In this document: positions 1 through 11,529 of the stretch, in pieces | Numbering within the stretch: position 1 is the stretch's first letter | Layout: each line of letters opens with the position of its first letter | Origin: Acanthosoma haemorrhoidale | Lineage: Eukaryota; Arthropoda; Insecta; Hemiptera; Acanthosomatidae | Length of the DNA: 64,000 nt | Assembly: GCA_930367205.1 (NCBI GenBank) | Contig: OV884009.1 | Span: 99,035,189-99,099,188 of the forward strand | Direction of reading: 5' to 3' | Made by a program: the position numbers and the translations under genes | The notes under the pieces: model-generated | What the model saw: the letters and a program-made list of their open reading frames with translations, nothing else | The model's database searches: none | Told to the model about the DNA's origin: nothing

Positions 1-1858
1 AAAATCCATGATTGTAAATTATCTTTGGGCCACAACGAGGAATTTTCGTGGTAGGGACTACTAAAGACGTTGTTTGGATCCACGATGGATGCGGGAATAA
101 AAAGGGGTAATGCCCTCGCTCTCAGAACCGTTCTCATTGCTATACGCCTTGGTATCAATTGGAAGAAAGTGGCTTCACCACTGACTACAACTGATCCCAA
201 GCTTCATCACTTAACAGTTAAGGTAAATTTGGGGAAACCCATTTACCTTACCACCCTATACAGAAGACCGTACGCGTCTTTACAGCAGTACTCAGCCTTG
301 CTACACGCATGTGCGCAGTGGTCTAACCACTGGGTGGTGGGAGATCTTAACACAAAACATACCATATGGTATAACACCGTAACAAACAAGGCTGGGAGAC
401 TCCTGTTGAGAACGCCGTTTACGGTCGTTCACCCCCAGACTTTTACTTTTCGACATAGAGGTAACCCGCAGGCTACCTCGACGATTGACTTACTACTGAC
501 AAAACAACCCCACTGTATCACTAGTTGCATCGCCCTTGACTTTATTACGTCTGACTGCAGGCCAGTACTGTATGCAGTGGACGGTAAAGTGGCGACCCCT
601 CGCCCCACGAGATACGACTACCGTCGTGCCAACTGGGATCTGTATCGGTCAAAAATTTACCATAACCTGCATACGGTGCCAATTCTCCGCACGAAAGAAG
701 AAAAAGATCTTCAACTAACTTTCATAACTGATGTGATCATAGACGCAGCAGACACTGCGATCCCGAAGTTCACTCCCATGCCACCGTCTCTGGGACCAAC
801 TCCAGACTACATTCTTAAAATTATTGCCTTGCGAAATAATTGGAAGAATAGATGGTACAGGACGAGAGATCAGCAAGCCAAGGTTGTTGTGAATTCTCTC
901 ACAACGCCCATCCGGGGCTTGATGAAACTCTGGAAAACAGCGCAGTGGCATGAGAGACTTCGCAGCACTCACGGAGTTCACAGAAAGTTTTGGAAGCTGT
1001 TGAAGACTACAAAAGGCAAGACAGCCACTGTCCGTCTTCACGAAGGCGACAAATTTCTGACTGCTGAGCAACAGGCAACTAAACTGGCCGACCATTACGC
1101 TAGGGACATTATGGCTGGGACGGGATACTACCACATGCCTCCTCCGGTAGATGCTGAACAGAACCACATGTTTGTATCACCGAAGCAGCTCAAGGCGATT
1201 CTTCGCCGGTGTCAGGGAAACCGAGCACCAGGGCACGACGGGATACAAACAGTGCTGCTCAAACAAATGCCAAGGAGAGGGATAGTACAACTAGCAAACA
1301 TATACAACTCTTCTATAAGATTGCGGTACTTTCCTGACACATGGGAACAAGCCATCTTGTTCCCATTACTAAAGCCAGCCAAGAATGGAGATCACCCAGC
1401 CCACTACCGCCCGATCAGCCTGTTACCTCAGATGGGAAAAATGTTTGAGAAAATTCTTTTGAATTATCTCAAAGATTACTGCTCGGAAAACGACATCATC
1501 CCGCCAGAGCAGACTGGATTCCAATCCAGTACAGTGAGCACAGAGCATCCCCTTCTGAAGGTACAGTCACATCGATGGCAGGACGCTGTCGCGGCTGGAA
1601 CGTTTTAGTCTTAGGTTCTAGGTTTAGGTTTTAGTGTTAGTGTTTTCCACGGTTGCAAGCTGAAGATGAGCCTGAGGCTAGGTGATGATCACCTAGTGAG
1701 TGTATGTGTATTGGACTTCTTAACAACAATCTGAACGTATTATATTTTATGCACTCCTTCGAATGCAGCACGAGGAGACAGCTGTAATTCCAAATTTATT
1801 TATTTATTTTTCTCATTGTATATATACTATCAATAAATACTTTATCAATAAAAAAAAA
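1..1858 (+). mobile_element. LINE-A copy 1, jockey-type non-LTR retrotransposon, 5' end outside window, internally deleted
   Basis: The segment carries a long reading frame for endonuclease and the start of a reverse transcriptase. After a short gap it runs into what looks like a 3' untranslated region ending in AATAAA repeats and a run of about nine A (about 1850-1858). The RT is lost after its first motifs, so the coding part was joined to the 3' end by an internal deletion near 1608. A second, diverged member of the same family lies at 61463-62560. The left end is open at the window edge. No target duplication can be seen. The 3' limit is inferred from the A-tail. Confidence 0.75.
70..1608 (+). 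pseudogene. LINE-A ORF2 fragment: endonuclease C-terminal part plus start of reverse transcriptase
   Basis: About 512 codons stay open. Residues ~70-170 match the C-terminal half of the apurinic-type endonuclease of jockey LINEs, with motifs VVGDLNTKH and STIDLLLT. The usual catalytic SDHxPV motif reads SDCRPV here, so the catalytic histidine is replaced. The other copy at 61592 keeps TTDHLPV. Residues ~385-500 hold the first RT blocks (APGHDGI, YRPISLLPQMGKMFEK, QTGFQ), but the frame stops before the FADD catalytic block. The product would lack polymerase activity. The listed start is a TTG; the true N-terminus lies upstream of the window. A dead copy is very likely despite the long open frame. 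Confidence 0.8.
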
Positions 1859-3104
1859 GGCTCTCAGAACAACAAGAGGGGCTAGAACATATCTTGGATC
1901 GCCAATCTTACTACGCGACTGGTCATGACGCGGCAACCAGGTCTTGGCATAACAACATACCAGATTCTTCAATGGTTACCAAAATCTGCATGAACAATAC
2001 ACAAAGCTCTTCAGAGGTACTGAAGCAAGACGGTTTTCTCCAGGACATCGGTGGATGTCAACTCATGATGAAAGGCGTCTTGATACCATCAAGTAATGGG
2101 TGTAGCAGTTTAAAATCGCCGACGCAGCCCTTGAGAGATGTATTTCTTTTCCTGCTCTCACTACGGAGGGAAGTCGAATTGACGCTGTAACAACTCATGG
2201 CCCCAACATCAGCTTAGAGAGCATTATCGGACCGACCTAATGGTTCGAGACCTTTGCGAAGGAAGAAATAAAGTTGAAAGAACTGAACCAGAGGGGGAGA
2301 GGTGTAACCTCTTTTCAAAGTAATTTGGCACTACCGTACGATTTTCCGTTTGTGGCCTAGGGATGGCAAGTGTACCCAGCTTGTTGTTCTTCCTCCGGCA
2401 TTACTGCCAGCGTTCCACCAAACAAGAAGTACACGACATGGATATTCAATGGGCTTCGACATGTAATGTCGACTCATAGCCAACTCTAAGTTTTAGGGGA
2501 ATAGTGTAGATGTATAGTTTTAGGCGTAGTAATTTAGTAGTGAGACTTTATTATACTAGTTTATGGTATTGATTAGAATGTACTTGACTGTAAAAATTCA
2601 ATCGTGATGAATCAGATGACAAAGTCAACAGCAGTGTGACGGTGAGGCACACACTTGTGCAGAGCTTCTACAGTGATGAGGTCGGATTCCCTTGTTGCAG
2701 TGTACCTATTACTGTCAGGTTGCAGAAATCTGAATTGCTATCGGGCTCAGAACAACCATGATTTATTGAATGTATTAACAATAACACATGTTACCTCAAT
2801 TAGAATTAAGTAGTTACGAGTGTGATATTGTCACAAGGTCTCGGTAATAAGGATTTATAATAAATAAGAGATTGTTGTGTAATGTTCTATCTGATAGGTA
2901 TTTTAAATATTAGGGGGTAAAATTTGTAATGTGTTTGTAGTAGTGACCGCTTATACCACTTGTGTCAATGTATAATTAGTTTAGATCCTACAATTATTAA
3001 CTCGGAGTTAGGGTATCTACCCAAACAATCAGCTCCCCCATAATACAGGGTATTTCTATTTAATGACCCGGTGACGTTTAAATTAAAACAAATCCTACAA
3101 TAAA
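1859..3104. other. Unassigned stretch, possible LTR-element 3' end near 2290
   Basis: No gene is recognised. A 98-codon frame at 1894-2190 has no recognisable motif. At about 2288-2300 a purine run (GAGGGGGAGAGG) is followed by TGTAAC, the arrangement of a polypurine tract and LTR start, but no second LTR or end point could be found. The rest (2500-3104) is AT-rich and featureless. Confidence 0.3.
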
Positions 3105-3940
3105 TAGTTAAATTATGAATAATTAGGAATCACCTTGATCAGTGAAACAGTAGCACATTATATAGCACTGTGCGATATTGTTTGTTAGTCTTAATTATCT
3201 AAGATTGGTTCGTCAACCAATGGTTATTAATGGATTTGTAGTAAAAAATTAACATTTTGCAATAATATTGGGTAGGGTGTGAAATTGATGATCTCAACAT
3301 TTCAGTAGTATTAATATATATAATAATGCATAATACATGTGTTAGGTATAAAGTGAACTATAATTACATATAGTCATTAAAAACTATAACGATAAGTATC
3401 CTCAATATTTTTTGTGGTCCCAGTTTTATGATGAAAAAGTCTTACTTTATGCCCCAGAAATGCTAAATAAAAGTAAGGTTGAGGTAAATTAATAATCAAT
3501 TTATTGTAATAATAATATAAATATTTTCCAACCATTGATTTTTTTTAACTTGTTTCTGAAATCATTGGAGATTGAATATTTCCCCAATATTCGAAAACTG
3601 TACAGAAGTATTCTGACATTTTTCCCACGCGCTGTTCATTAGTATTTTATAGAATACCATCAAATATTACTTTAAATACATAATATCCATCTGCCGTACA
3701 AGCCTATATCATTAAGGAATATTAGGTATAGGTATAGTTTTAGAATGTTTCAGAAATCGTTGTCAATGGACTGACCTCGGTGCCCAGTTCTACGTACTTT
3801 TCTTGTTTGCCCAACTGATATAATAATTGACGAACCAATCTCAGATAATTAAGACTAACAATCAATATCGCACAGTGCTAGATAATGTGCTACTGTTTCA
3901 CTGATCAAGGTGATTCCTAATTATTCTCAATTTAACTAAA
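3105..3940. mobile_element. DNA-transposon-like element with ~105-bp terminal inverted repeats, non-autonomous
   Basis: Positions about 3106-3216 and 3827-3937 are inverted copies of each other with few mismatches. The inner limit reads AGATTGGTTCGTCAA on the left arm and its reverse complement on the right. The ~610-bp middle has no reading frame, so the element cannot encode its own transposase. The long inverted repeats fit a large MITE or foldback-like element. The superfamily is not recognised and no clean target duplication was found. Confidence 0.75.
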
Positions 3941-3951
3941 TTTTTTGAATA

Positions 3952-4149
3952 ATGAATACTAATGATGAATTTGAAATGAATACTATTGAATTGAGGATGG
4001 TTGATATGATAAAGCTTCAATTTGGAACCGGTTTTTTTCCCTTTAAAATACCTTTAATTTTTTTAATTTATCAGCTATTGAAGAAAGCACAAATAGACCG
4101 ACAGATTGCTTCGCACCAATTCAATTGTGAAACCTCTTGCCTTGGGTAG
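3952..4149 (+). other. Short open frame of unknown status
   Basis: A 65-codon frame lies between the inverted-repeat element and its partial copy. It has no recognisable domain and may be chance. Confidence 0.12.
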
Positions 4150-4250
4150 GGATATTTCATAATCAGATATACACAGTTATAATTTTGTAACTCCAGTGCT
4201 TAAATAGTTATTCTCATTGATGACTTTCATTCTTTTCGTGGAGTTGATAC

Positions 4251-4270
4251 ATATATATATATATATATAT
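4251..4270. repeat. (AT)n microsatellite
   Basis: A run of about ten AT units. It lies exactly at the left edge of the partial second copy of the inverted-repeat element and may mark the junction where that copy was formed. Confidence 0.9.
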
Positions 4271-4432
4271 CATTAAGGAATATTAGGTATAGGTATAGTT
4301 TTAGAATGTTTCAGAAATCGGTGTCAATGCACTGACCTCGGTGCCCAGTTCTACGTATTTTTCTTGTTTACCCAACTGATATAATAATTGACGAACCAAT
4401 CTAAGATAATTTAAGACTTACATACAATATCG
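4258..4432 (+). repeat. Partial second copy of the inverted-repeat element
   Basis: This is a direct repeat of about 3704-3875 at roughly 93-95% identity by eye, starting at TATATCATTAAGG. It contains the right-hand part of the element and stops about halfway through the terminal repeat, at ATCGCACTAATG. It is truncated at both ends. Confidence 0.8.
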
Positions 4433-7400
4433 CACTAATGCAATATATATATAATAAATCTATGCATTTATTTTCATAATCCTCATCGATCAGCATTCAC
4501 TATAAAGTTTGATTTTAACAAAATGAAAATTCAAAATAACTTTCATCTTTTGTTCACAGTCAAGGCGTCAGGTTTTCATCTACTTCCCTTCTGTGATACT
4601 TTTTGAACTAACATGTCTTATTAACAGTTCCATGACCCGAACTATTAGTGCTTAAATAATGTTCGTGTCAGAGTGTGCCAGTATTGCCTAAGACATTATA
4701 GTATCACAACGATTCTTCATTCTTTACATTTCGACACACCGATAATGAAATATCCAAAGCGACGAGATGACAGTGGATAAATTAATAATGAGGACAAGGG
4801 GTCGAATTGAAGGTTTGTCCAGCCGATGGTGAATATTGAGTGCAAAGAAAAATTAAATCATTTTTAACCACTATTGCCGCTCAAATACATGGCGGCGCTC
4901 CAGACAACCATGCCCGCATCACACAAAAAATAACTGATAAAGGAAAAATTCAACTTCACAACTTTATTTCCAGGAGGCAGCACCGTCACCGTAGCATTTC
5001 AAATCAACATTTCCCAAACCACATAGTGAGAACTGACAGAAATTTAAAGAACTAAGCAGTTATGTAAAATCAATAAAACATAACATTAAACTGCTTGATG
5101 AAATTTTCTTTTTACTCACTAATATTCAGAACTAAATGTACTTTTTATGTAGTGCCTATTAAAAAATAAATATTTTTCTATAATTGTGAGTGTTGTATTA
5201 AACTAAAGAACTCGACTTCCCTATTAGCAATACGTAATTGTGTTGCTGTTATTCATTATCATTGTGTTTACAGCTTTAATTCAACCAGTGTTTAAAATAA
5301 AAAAATATATATACAATATATATTTGATGTTTGGGATAGGGAAATAATAAAGGATCGTTGATTAGTCAATGACTTTTATCTCATAACACAGTAGTTTGCG
5401 GTCATGCGTAGTAGAGTAGCGACTTGAAGATTTCCAGGTCCTGGGTAATAATGTTAGGGTGTTAGTAATGTTAGGACTTTAACGGGCTTCATATCCAATG
5501 GTTCCCCGGTCATACTTACATTTGCCACTATCACAATAACAAACATGGTTAAAATAGTCAAGGCGGAACCTTAAACACTGTGATGCATCAAACTGTAGTT
5601 GGCAGGGAAGATGAATGCACCGTGTTTGATGTGAAAACTCAGCAATTTTTTTTAAGTAAACATTATTCTGAATTAAATAGAGCCAATACTAAGCTAAAGT
5701 AAAGCTGTATGTCACTGTATGTATCATTTTTTTATACATTGCGCACCGAATTCTGCTGACAACAACAAAAATAATTTCCAGGACACAAATGCATGGTATT
5801 AATAAGCGTTTAATGACTTGGATTAAATTGTAGTTTGAAGGTGAATTGAATAGGAATACCCGGAACGGGTGATAGAGCCTTGGGAGATCCGAATGAGAGG
5901 GAAGACACGTTGAGTTGGCGAATGGATAGCAGGAAACATTTCATAGATTCCTGCAAATTCCTGCAAACGAAAAAGGAATCTATGAGGAAATAGATAAGTA
6001 GATCTAGTTATGTTAACCAACATTTCCAATCATGGAACTTGAATTACAGACAAAAATGACATTTGCGAGGGTGTGCCTGACAACTTGACCCCCAAACCAA
6101 CTTCCCCTCCTCGCCACTGGCCGAAGGACTTCCGGCAGGGACAGAGGCGGGAGCAACTCCACTTCCGGACAAATGGTATAAGAGATATAAAAATGATACC
6201 TTGAAAGTCCAAGTGCACCGGTATTTGCTGCTTAAACGATCGCTGTTCATTCTGCCTGGTTGCTTGCGCAAGTTTATATTTTAAGATGTCATATAGTGCG
6301 TCGCGTTTGAATATTATTGCCCTGTTTCAACTGAATTTTCGTCCTTGCTAACGTCTGTGTGAATTTAGCAGTTTTTTTTTTATTTGAATATTTGTCAATT
6401 ATGAGTGTTTATTAGGGTGGATCCGTTGTAAGCAGTGAGAGTATACCATGTTCAATGTCGCCTGTCTGTATGTTTTCAGAGTTTTAATTTAGTGTTTTAG
6501 TTGTTCAGTTGTGATTCTATAACCCTTTATTATCTTAATTGTCATCAACCCTTGTCCTCTTTCTAATTTAGTTTCCGTTATAGTTACTGTTGAGGCCGCT
6601 ACGTATCCAGTATGTCAATATTGGGAGTATCGCCCCTTTATACATAGTTAGCATTCCTTTGTGCTGTAGTCCTCAGTTATTCTTAGATTCTATAGAGTGT
6701 ACAATAATTTCCATTGTGTTGGTGTTAGTACCATATAACCTGATTTTTAAGTATTGAATCATAATTTATCTAATTTAGTCATGTTTCAGTCTTGATGACA
6801 GTATTAAGGATGTCGTTAATGTGAATATATTGATAATTTTGATCTAGTCATAATTAATATGTTGTCTGTGAAACCTATTATTTCTGGGTTTGCCAGATTG
6901 TCTTCTTGTAATAAGTCATCAACTATAAACTTCCAGAGTAACTTATTGATTCGCGTGGTGTGCCTATAGTCCTCTATGATTGGCAACATTATATGCCTTC
7001 AAGAGTGTTTCTCTGTCATGTAAGCAGTCCTGTGAATGTTCTGTGCTTAATTTATCGTATGAATTTTGAGTAACATTTACGGCCTCCAAGCATTGTTAAA
7101 AGCACGTTTTATATCGAGAGAGATATTATAAACATTTTCTTCTTTGTTTAGTGCATTATATATAATAGTTAGTAGGTGATTTAATGGACGAACTGGGCCT
7201 TTTTATAAAATGAAATCACGTCTGTGAGTATTTTCTTTAGAGCCTTACCCCCTCTGTGGTAACGCTGTCAGGTCCTAACAATAAAATGTTATCCTGCCTT
7301 TATCCTGGTTCCAATATCAGTATTGGTCTTGATTTTCCTCACTTTCTTGGAAATATGCTACTTATTAAATCATGAGACATATAAATCGCAAAACAAAATT

Positions 7401-7809
7401 TATCGTGGTGCAAATTAAAAAAAAAAGAAAATACTGTAAACAGAGACAGAACATAACAGCTAATTTGTGGCCAAAATAACTACTGCGAATAAGTACCAAA
7501 AAATATATATATGTATAATGTGTGAGTGGTAGCCTGGACCAATATGCAGAGACAGATATGCAGGAATACGTGACTAGCGTCTTCATGCGACCACACCCTC
7601 AAACTAAGATGGTCTGTTGGAATTCATTGTGTGGTGGACACTCATGGTGTACAGACTGTTCTCAAGGGAGTCCGCCTTCTTGTTACCTTACGCTATGTTT
7701 TCACTTCATTAAACAGTTATCCCAATCATTCCAAACAGTGTTTCTATTATGAATCACGACCAGGCTATTTCTGATACCCCATTCTCCCAGATCAGAAGTG
7801 GGATTAAAC
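4433..7809. other. Intergenic AT-rich stretch without recognisable gene
   Basis: Short frames at 4840-5055 and 6030-6271 have no recognisable motifs. A slightly GC-richer patch at about 6040-6250 stands out from its surroundings but matches nothing I recognise. A small tandem (ATTCCTGCAA twice) lies at about 5947-5966. Nothing else can be supported. Confidence 0.5.
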
Positions 7810-8241
7810 ATGCCCGCTAAAGAGAAGCAGACTATTCCAGAAACATGGAAGAAAATTTTGGAAACCAAGAGTCGATAGATAGAGGCACAGAATTAGTTTG
7901 TGGAAACACTAATCAGACAGTTAGCAAACACAAGTAAGTGCAAACCAGTTACAACACTCCCAGAATTTGATTTTAAAATGCGAGAAGCGCCGAAAACTAT
8001 CTGACGTACACTGCAGATATTCACAGTAGAGACATGCTTTTGAAAGAATAGCTGACAATGATGTGGAGAACTCAGCGAAGAGAAGCCACTACCGCCAATC
8101 AAACCCCGGGCACACTGACAATCTACAAGTTGGGCACCACCTGCATCTCCAAGGAAGCTGTTTCGCCCTACAACTCCAAGGACTGAGGATGTCGTATGCT
8201 ACAGCTGCAACCAAAAGGGACAGGTCTCCTCGAAATGTTAG
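7810..8241 (+). pseudogene. Decayed retroelement gag with degenerate CCHC zinc knuckle
   Basis: From an ATG at 7810 the same frame gives a gag-like sequence interrupted by several stops (first at about 7876). At 8197-8238 it reads CYSCNQKGQVSSKC, which fits the retroviral-type knuckle CX2CX4HX4C except that the histidine is glutamine. A stop follows at once. A proline- and basic-rich stretch precedes the knuckle, as is usual in gag. No protease or pol follows; a LINE-B fragment begins about 200 bp downstream. Gypsy or BEL origin cannot be decided. Confidence 0.6.
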
Positions 8242-8445
8242 TGGATGACAGGACGTCACCTGAGGTGAGAGAGGGCGGGGGACGGACTCAACTAGAAGGT
8301 GCTTAGCATGTGCCAAATCAACTGTCTGGGCACACTTCTTCAAAACGGTGAGCGTATTTGTTTTCAATTTAATTTGAGATCGGAATGCTTGCTCTAGGGA
8401 TTGAAAGTAAAGGGTAAATATAATGAAAATGTTTTACTAAAAGAG

Positions 8446-8945
8446 TAACAGCAAAAAAGGTCGAACATCAAGCGCATCCAATCCTTTCAATCAAAAGTCC
8501 TGAGAACAATAGTAAATTCCCCCTATTACGTCACCAACAAAACCCTTCATAATGATCTTAATATACCCTACATTTTTGAACTCATCCCTTCCAAATTCAT
8601 GAAATTCCATAGTAACCTATCCAACCACCATAATCCCGTACCACAGTCATTGCACTGCTCCACTCATCCCTATAATCCTCCCCGGAGACTGAAACGGCAG
8701 TGGCCTCGTGACCTACTATAAATGCGCACAGTGGGAGTCCTGGCAATGGCCAGTTTCTCCAATCATGTCCTGAGCGTATGTGGCTCTCGCGCTCTTCGTC
8801 AGCCTCCGCTGGCTCGTATCCGGTGACGTGGCTGGTGGGGAGCGTGGGGGTCTTCCCGAGACTCCGCTTCCTCTTTCGCTTGCGAGGGAGGCAACAACTT
8901 TGTGGACTTGGGGGGCCCCTGGGCTGTTTGTAAAAAAAAAAAGAT
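8446..8945 (+). mobile_element. LINE-B 3' fragment, 5'-truncated, with A-tail
   Basis: It matches the end of the LINE-B RT frame and 3' UTR seen at 45850-46335, starting at the GTCGAACATC block. It ends early in the UTR with a run of 11 A (about 8933-8943). The 5' truncation plus poly-A tail are typical of target-primed reverse transcription. Confidence 0.85.
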
Positions 8946-9339
8946 TAACTTTAAAAAGTTTGAGTAAATCTTTAATAAGTGAGATAAACAATTATTGTGA
9001 TTGGTCAATATTAATGGTCACGAGCTAAAAGTTATGTTTCGTAAAGTTACGGATGAATTTTTAATCTATCAAAATTTTATATTTCGTGAAACAATTTCAC
9101 GAAAATCTCATATGCTTATAACTGAAAGTGATTGCATTTTACAGAGGACTGGAAATTAAAAGATCAATAAGTCTTAATGCTGAATGTGAACTAGTCAAAA
9201 TTCATTTACTGAAACCCAAGAAAGCTTAGCTGATTCGAGCAGTTTTAAAGTTTATTATGGTCAATTTCCATGTTGATAATATTAGTGATAGCCCTATTGG
9301 TAAATTGTCATACTGTCAACTGGAAAATATCAACAGTTA
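8946..9339. other. AT-rich spacer
   Basis: Lies between LINE-B and gypsy G2. No gene, repeat or signal seen. Confidence 0.5.
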
Positions 9340-9449
9340 AATAATCTTGCAGAGGAAAGTCTATTAAAAGAATAAAAAAGAAACGCATCATTATGAAGTA
9401 CAATCAAAACACTGGGATATACAAATATTAAGAGCTACAGTAAAAGGTG

Positions 9450-9738
9450 TCTAATATTATGAAAATTTGTTTTCCTTCATACCTAAGGGTGTCCATCATT
9501 AGTTCTTCGAATGGTCTGTCTGTTATTTTGTTTTGACAGGTTTGTGTTCATACTTCACTGTTCTACTTACAGGGCAGTTCTCGATAAAGTCTGAAAAGTG
9601 GTCTCTCATGTTAGGCCAATAGTGAGTCCATTTTCATTTTTCGTACGTTTCAATTATTCCTCTGTGAAATGGTTCACCAGTATGATAATTAGTTATCATT
9701 TCTAGTCGTTCTTCTTTGTTTTCAATGTATATTATTCA
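9450..9738 (-). pseudogene. G2 integrase fragment (zinc-binding domain and start of catalytic core)
   Basis: The minus strand shows NYHTGEPFHRGIIETYEK, a stop, then WTHYWPNMRDHFSDFIENC. This is the HHCC zinc-binding domain of Ty3/gypsy integrase. The last cysteine of the pair is serine (CPVS). After a frameshift the start of the catalytic core follows (ELMMDT, holding the first catalytic Asp). The core ends abruptly at the 3' LTR. A stop, a lost zinc ligand and truncation make this non-functional. Confidence 0.7.
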
Positions 9739-9845
9739 AAATATATATATTATTCAATATATTCAAATATGGCAATGGATATTTTTGTATCTTTTTAATT
9801 TTACAGTTGGATAATTGTCTTGGATTGTTCGTGATATTATTTTAA

Positions 9846-10356
9846 ATGTTTCGTTGTACCAAGGATTCAGTATGGGTAATGATGAGTCACAGTAGATGTC
9901 ATAAGTTGTTTTTGGTTGCAACATTTGTTCAAACAAATCTTGTATATCTCGTTGGTTTTGTATTGTCAGTTTTCTGTATGTCTTTGTTTTCCAAATTGTT
10001 TCGAATGGTTAATAGCCTTTCTTCCTCTCTTTATGATTATGTGATGTTATGATGAAGTCGTTTATTGATAGGAAGTCTTCATACATGCATAATTGTTGCG
10101 CGTCACCAGTGAGTCTAGAAAGAGCTATTTGTATGAGTCTTTGTTCCTTATGTATTCTAGTGATTGTTTCGTTACATATTGTCAAATATAATTTTTCTAG
10201 TGGTCTAATTAATGTTATTAAATTAGTCGGATCGCCGTTATAGTGGGGAAGGTGTCCATAGTCTTCTTTAGTCATATGATAGTCGTTAAGAGCTATTTCT
10301 GATTCGTTAATGTGTCTGTTCCTATCCAAAATATCTCTTATACCTGTTCTTGTCAT
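9846..10356 (-). pseudogene. G2 gag fragment, 17.6/gypsy type
   Basis: A 115-codon open frame (10356-10009) contains PHYNGDPTNLITLIRPLEKL, the start of the capsid-like gag of errantivirus-type gypsy elements. G4 gag at 46780-46850 has a related FIPVYNG motif. Past 10009 similarity continues only with frame breaks. No zinc knuckle or protease follows. Confidence 0.6.
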
Positions 10357-10973
10357 AAAAATAAAAAAAGTAAAAGTATAAAATTACACTGTATGCAAAA
10401 ATAATACCTTAAAGTCTTTATTGCTGTTGACGAAGTCTTCCGTGCGGTCTATATTAAATTTATTGTTTCTTTATAACTTGCGTAAAGCGTTGAAACGCAC
10501 CTTCAAGAGAACATTCCCAGCTCTGTTAATATTGCTTCGTGCCTTCTTAGCCTGCCCGTCTGATTGATAGCCAAACAATCCCAGATCCTGCTATCTAAGC
10601 AATCTTATAATTCAGGAATTACTCACAGATGCAGAGAATATTTCTTTGGATCTTCTTGGCTTGATGACGAACTGTCTTCTCTTCTGACTTAAAGTTCGCA
10701 GGTCCCAAGTGAATGTTGTCTTCAATGAAGTCCAGCTTTCTTTCTTCCTTCAACTTCCTCAGATATATAACGAATTTCTGTAGGTGATTCCCTGCTGAAA
10801 ATTTATTGAAATAGAACAGTACCCTATATCGGTGAAGTCCTGTCTTGTGGGGTATCTTTCCAGAGGTATATGCATCGGGCTTCTCACGCTATTGGAGTGG
10901 TCTCACTGTCCGTTACCAAATGAGGGATCTCTAGATGGTGGACTACCGTGAATTTACTGAGTATACTACCAGG

Positions 10974-10991
10974 TTCCTGTTTGGGGCGCCA
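10974..10991 (-). promoter_or_regulatory. Primer binding site of G2, tRNA-Lys type
   Basis: The minus strand reads TGGCGCCCCAAACAGGAACC immediately after the LTR end. Sites starting TGGCGCCC are typical of elements primed by lysine tRNA. Its place right inside the 5' LTR fixes the minus-strand orientation of G2. Confidence 0.75.
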
Positions 10992-11100
10992 TTTAGATAA
11001 TATTTGTAGAGGAATGTATTTTAAAAGAAAAGAAAGAAAGGCTTTATTATGAATTACAATCAAAACACTGGTAAATACAAATATTAAGAGTTACAGTGAC

Positions 11101-11529
11101 TACCTACTGGGTTGAATGTCTACGAGTAAGTGGGTGTCTGCCTGAGCTGGGACATGTGCAGTGAAGGAAACGGCAGGGTTCTAGGAAACAGGAAGCGGTT
11201 GCTTACAAAAAAAAACAAGGGTTCTGCTCAAGACCCCTTCCACTTGTCCATAGCAATATAAAACTAAGGATAATACTAGTTTACTGAGAAAGCCTATTGA
11301 CATGTTCCTAAAGTGACACTTCCAGATACTAGAGTTTCAGTTGAAACTCGGGTGGTGGCTAATCCGCTGACAGACTAACCAATTAATATAACCACTATGA
11401 GAAAACTAGAAACATCTTTCGTTCTGGGAGTACCGACTCCCGGGAGTTAGCTCAGCCCATTCCAAACGCAGACAGTAAGACCCTGTCTCTTCCTAACACT
11501 CATCCGTCAATTCATGACGAAATAACGAT
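11101..11529. other. Possible U3 part of the G2 5' LTR, otherwise unassigned
   Basis: No coding sequence. It may hold the promoter part of the G2 LTR on the minus strand. A short palindromic patch (GGGAGTACCGACTCCCGGG) lies near 11430. Limits unknown. Confidence 0.3.

Larger units (their letters stand above)
9340..11100 (-). mobile_element. Gypsy element G2 on the minus strand, internally deleted
   Basis: Read on the minus strand it runs: 5' LTR part (about 11100-10992), primer site, leader, gag fragment (10356 to ~9846), integrase fragment (~9735-9450), 3' LTR part (about 9448-9340). The two LTR parts match over about 100 bp, including the AATAAA region and the ending near TTCCTCTNCAA. Protease, RT, RNase H and most of the integrase are missing. 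The U3 parts of the LTRs do not align, so the outer limits are uncertain and the 5' LTR may extend to about 11450. Confidence 0.65.

Noticed and set aside
2288..2306. LTR start with polypurine tract
   Set aside because: The purine run followed by TGTAAC is suggestive, but no partner LTR or end could be found, so no element is called.
8716..9028. Several overlapping 70-90 codon frames on both strands
   Set aside because: They lie in the LINE-B 3' UTR, which is GC-richer and open by chance; the same frames appear at 46189-46401.
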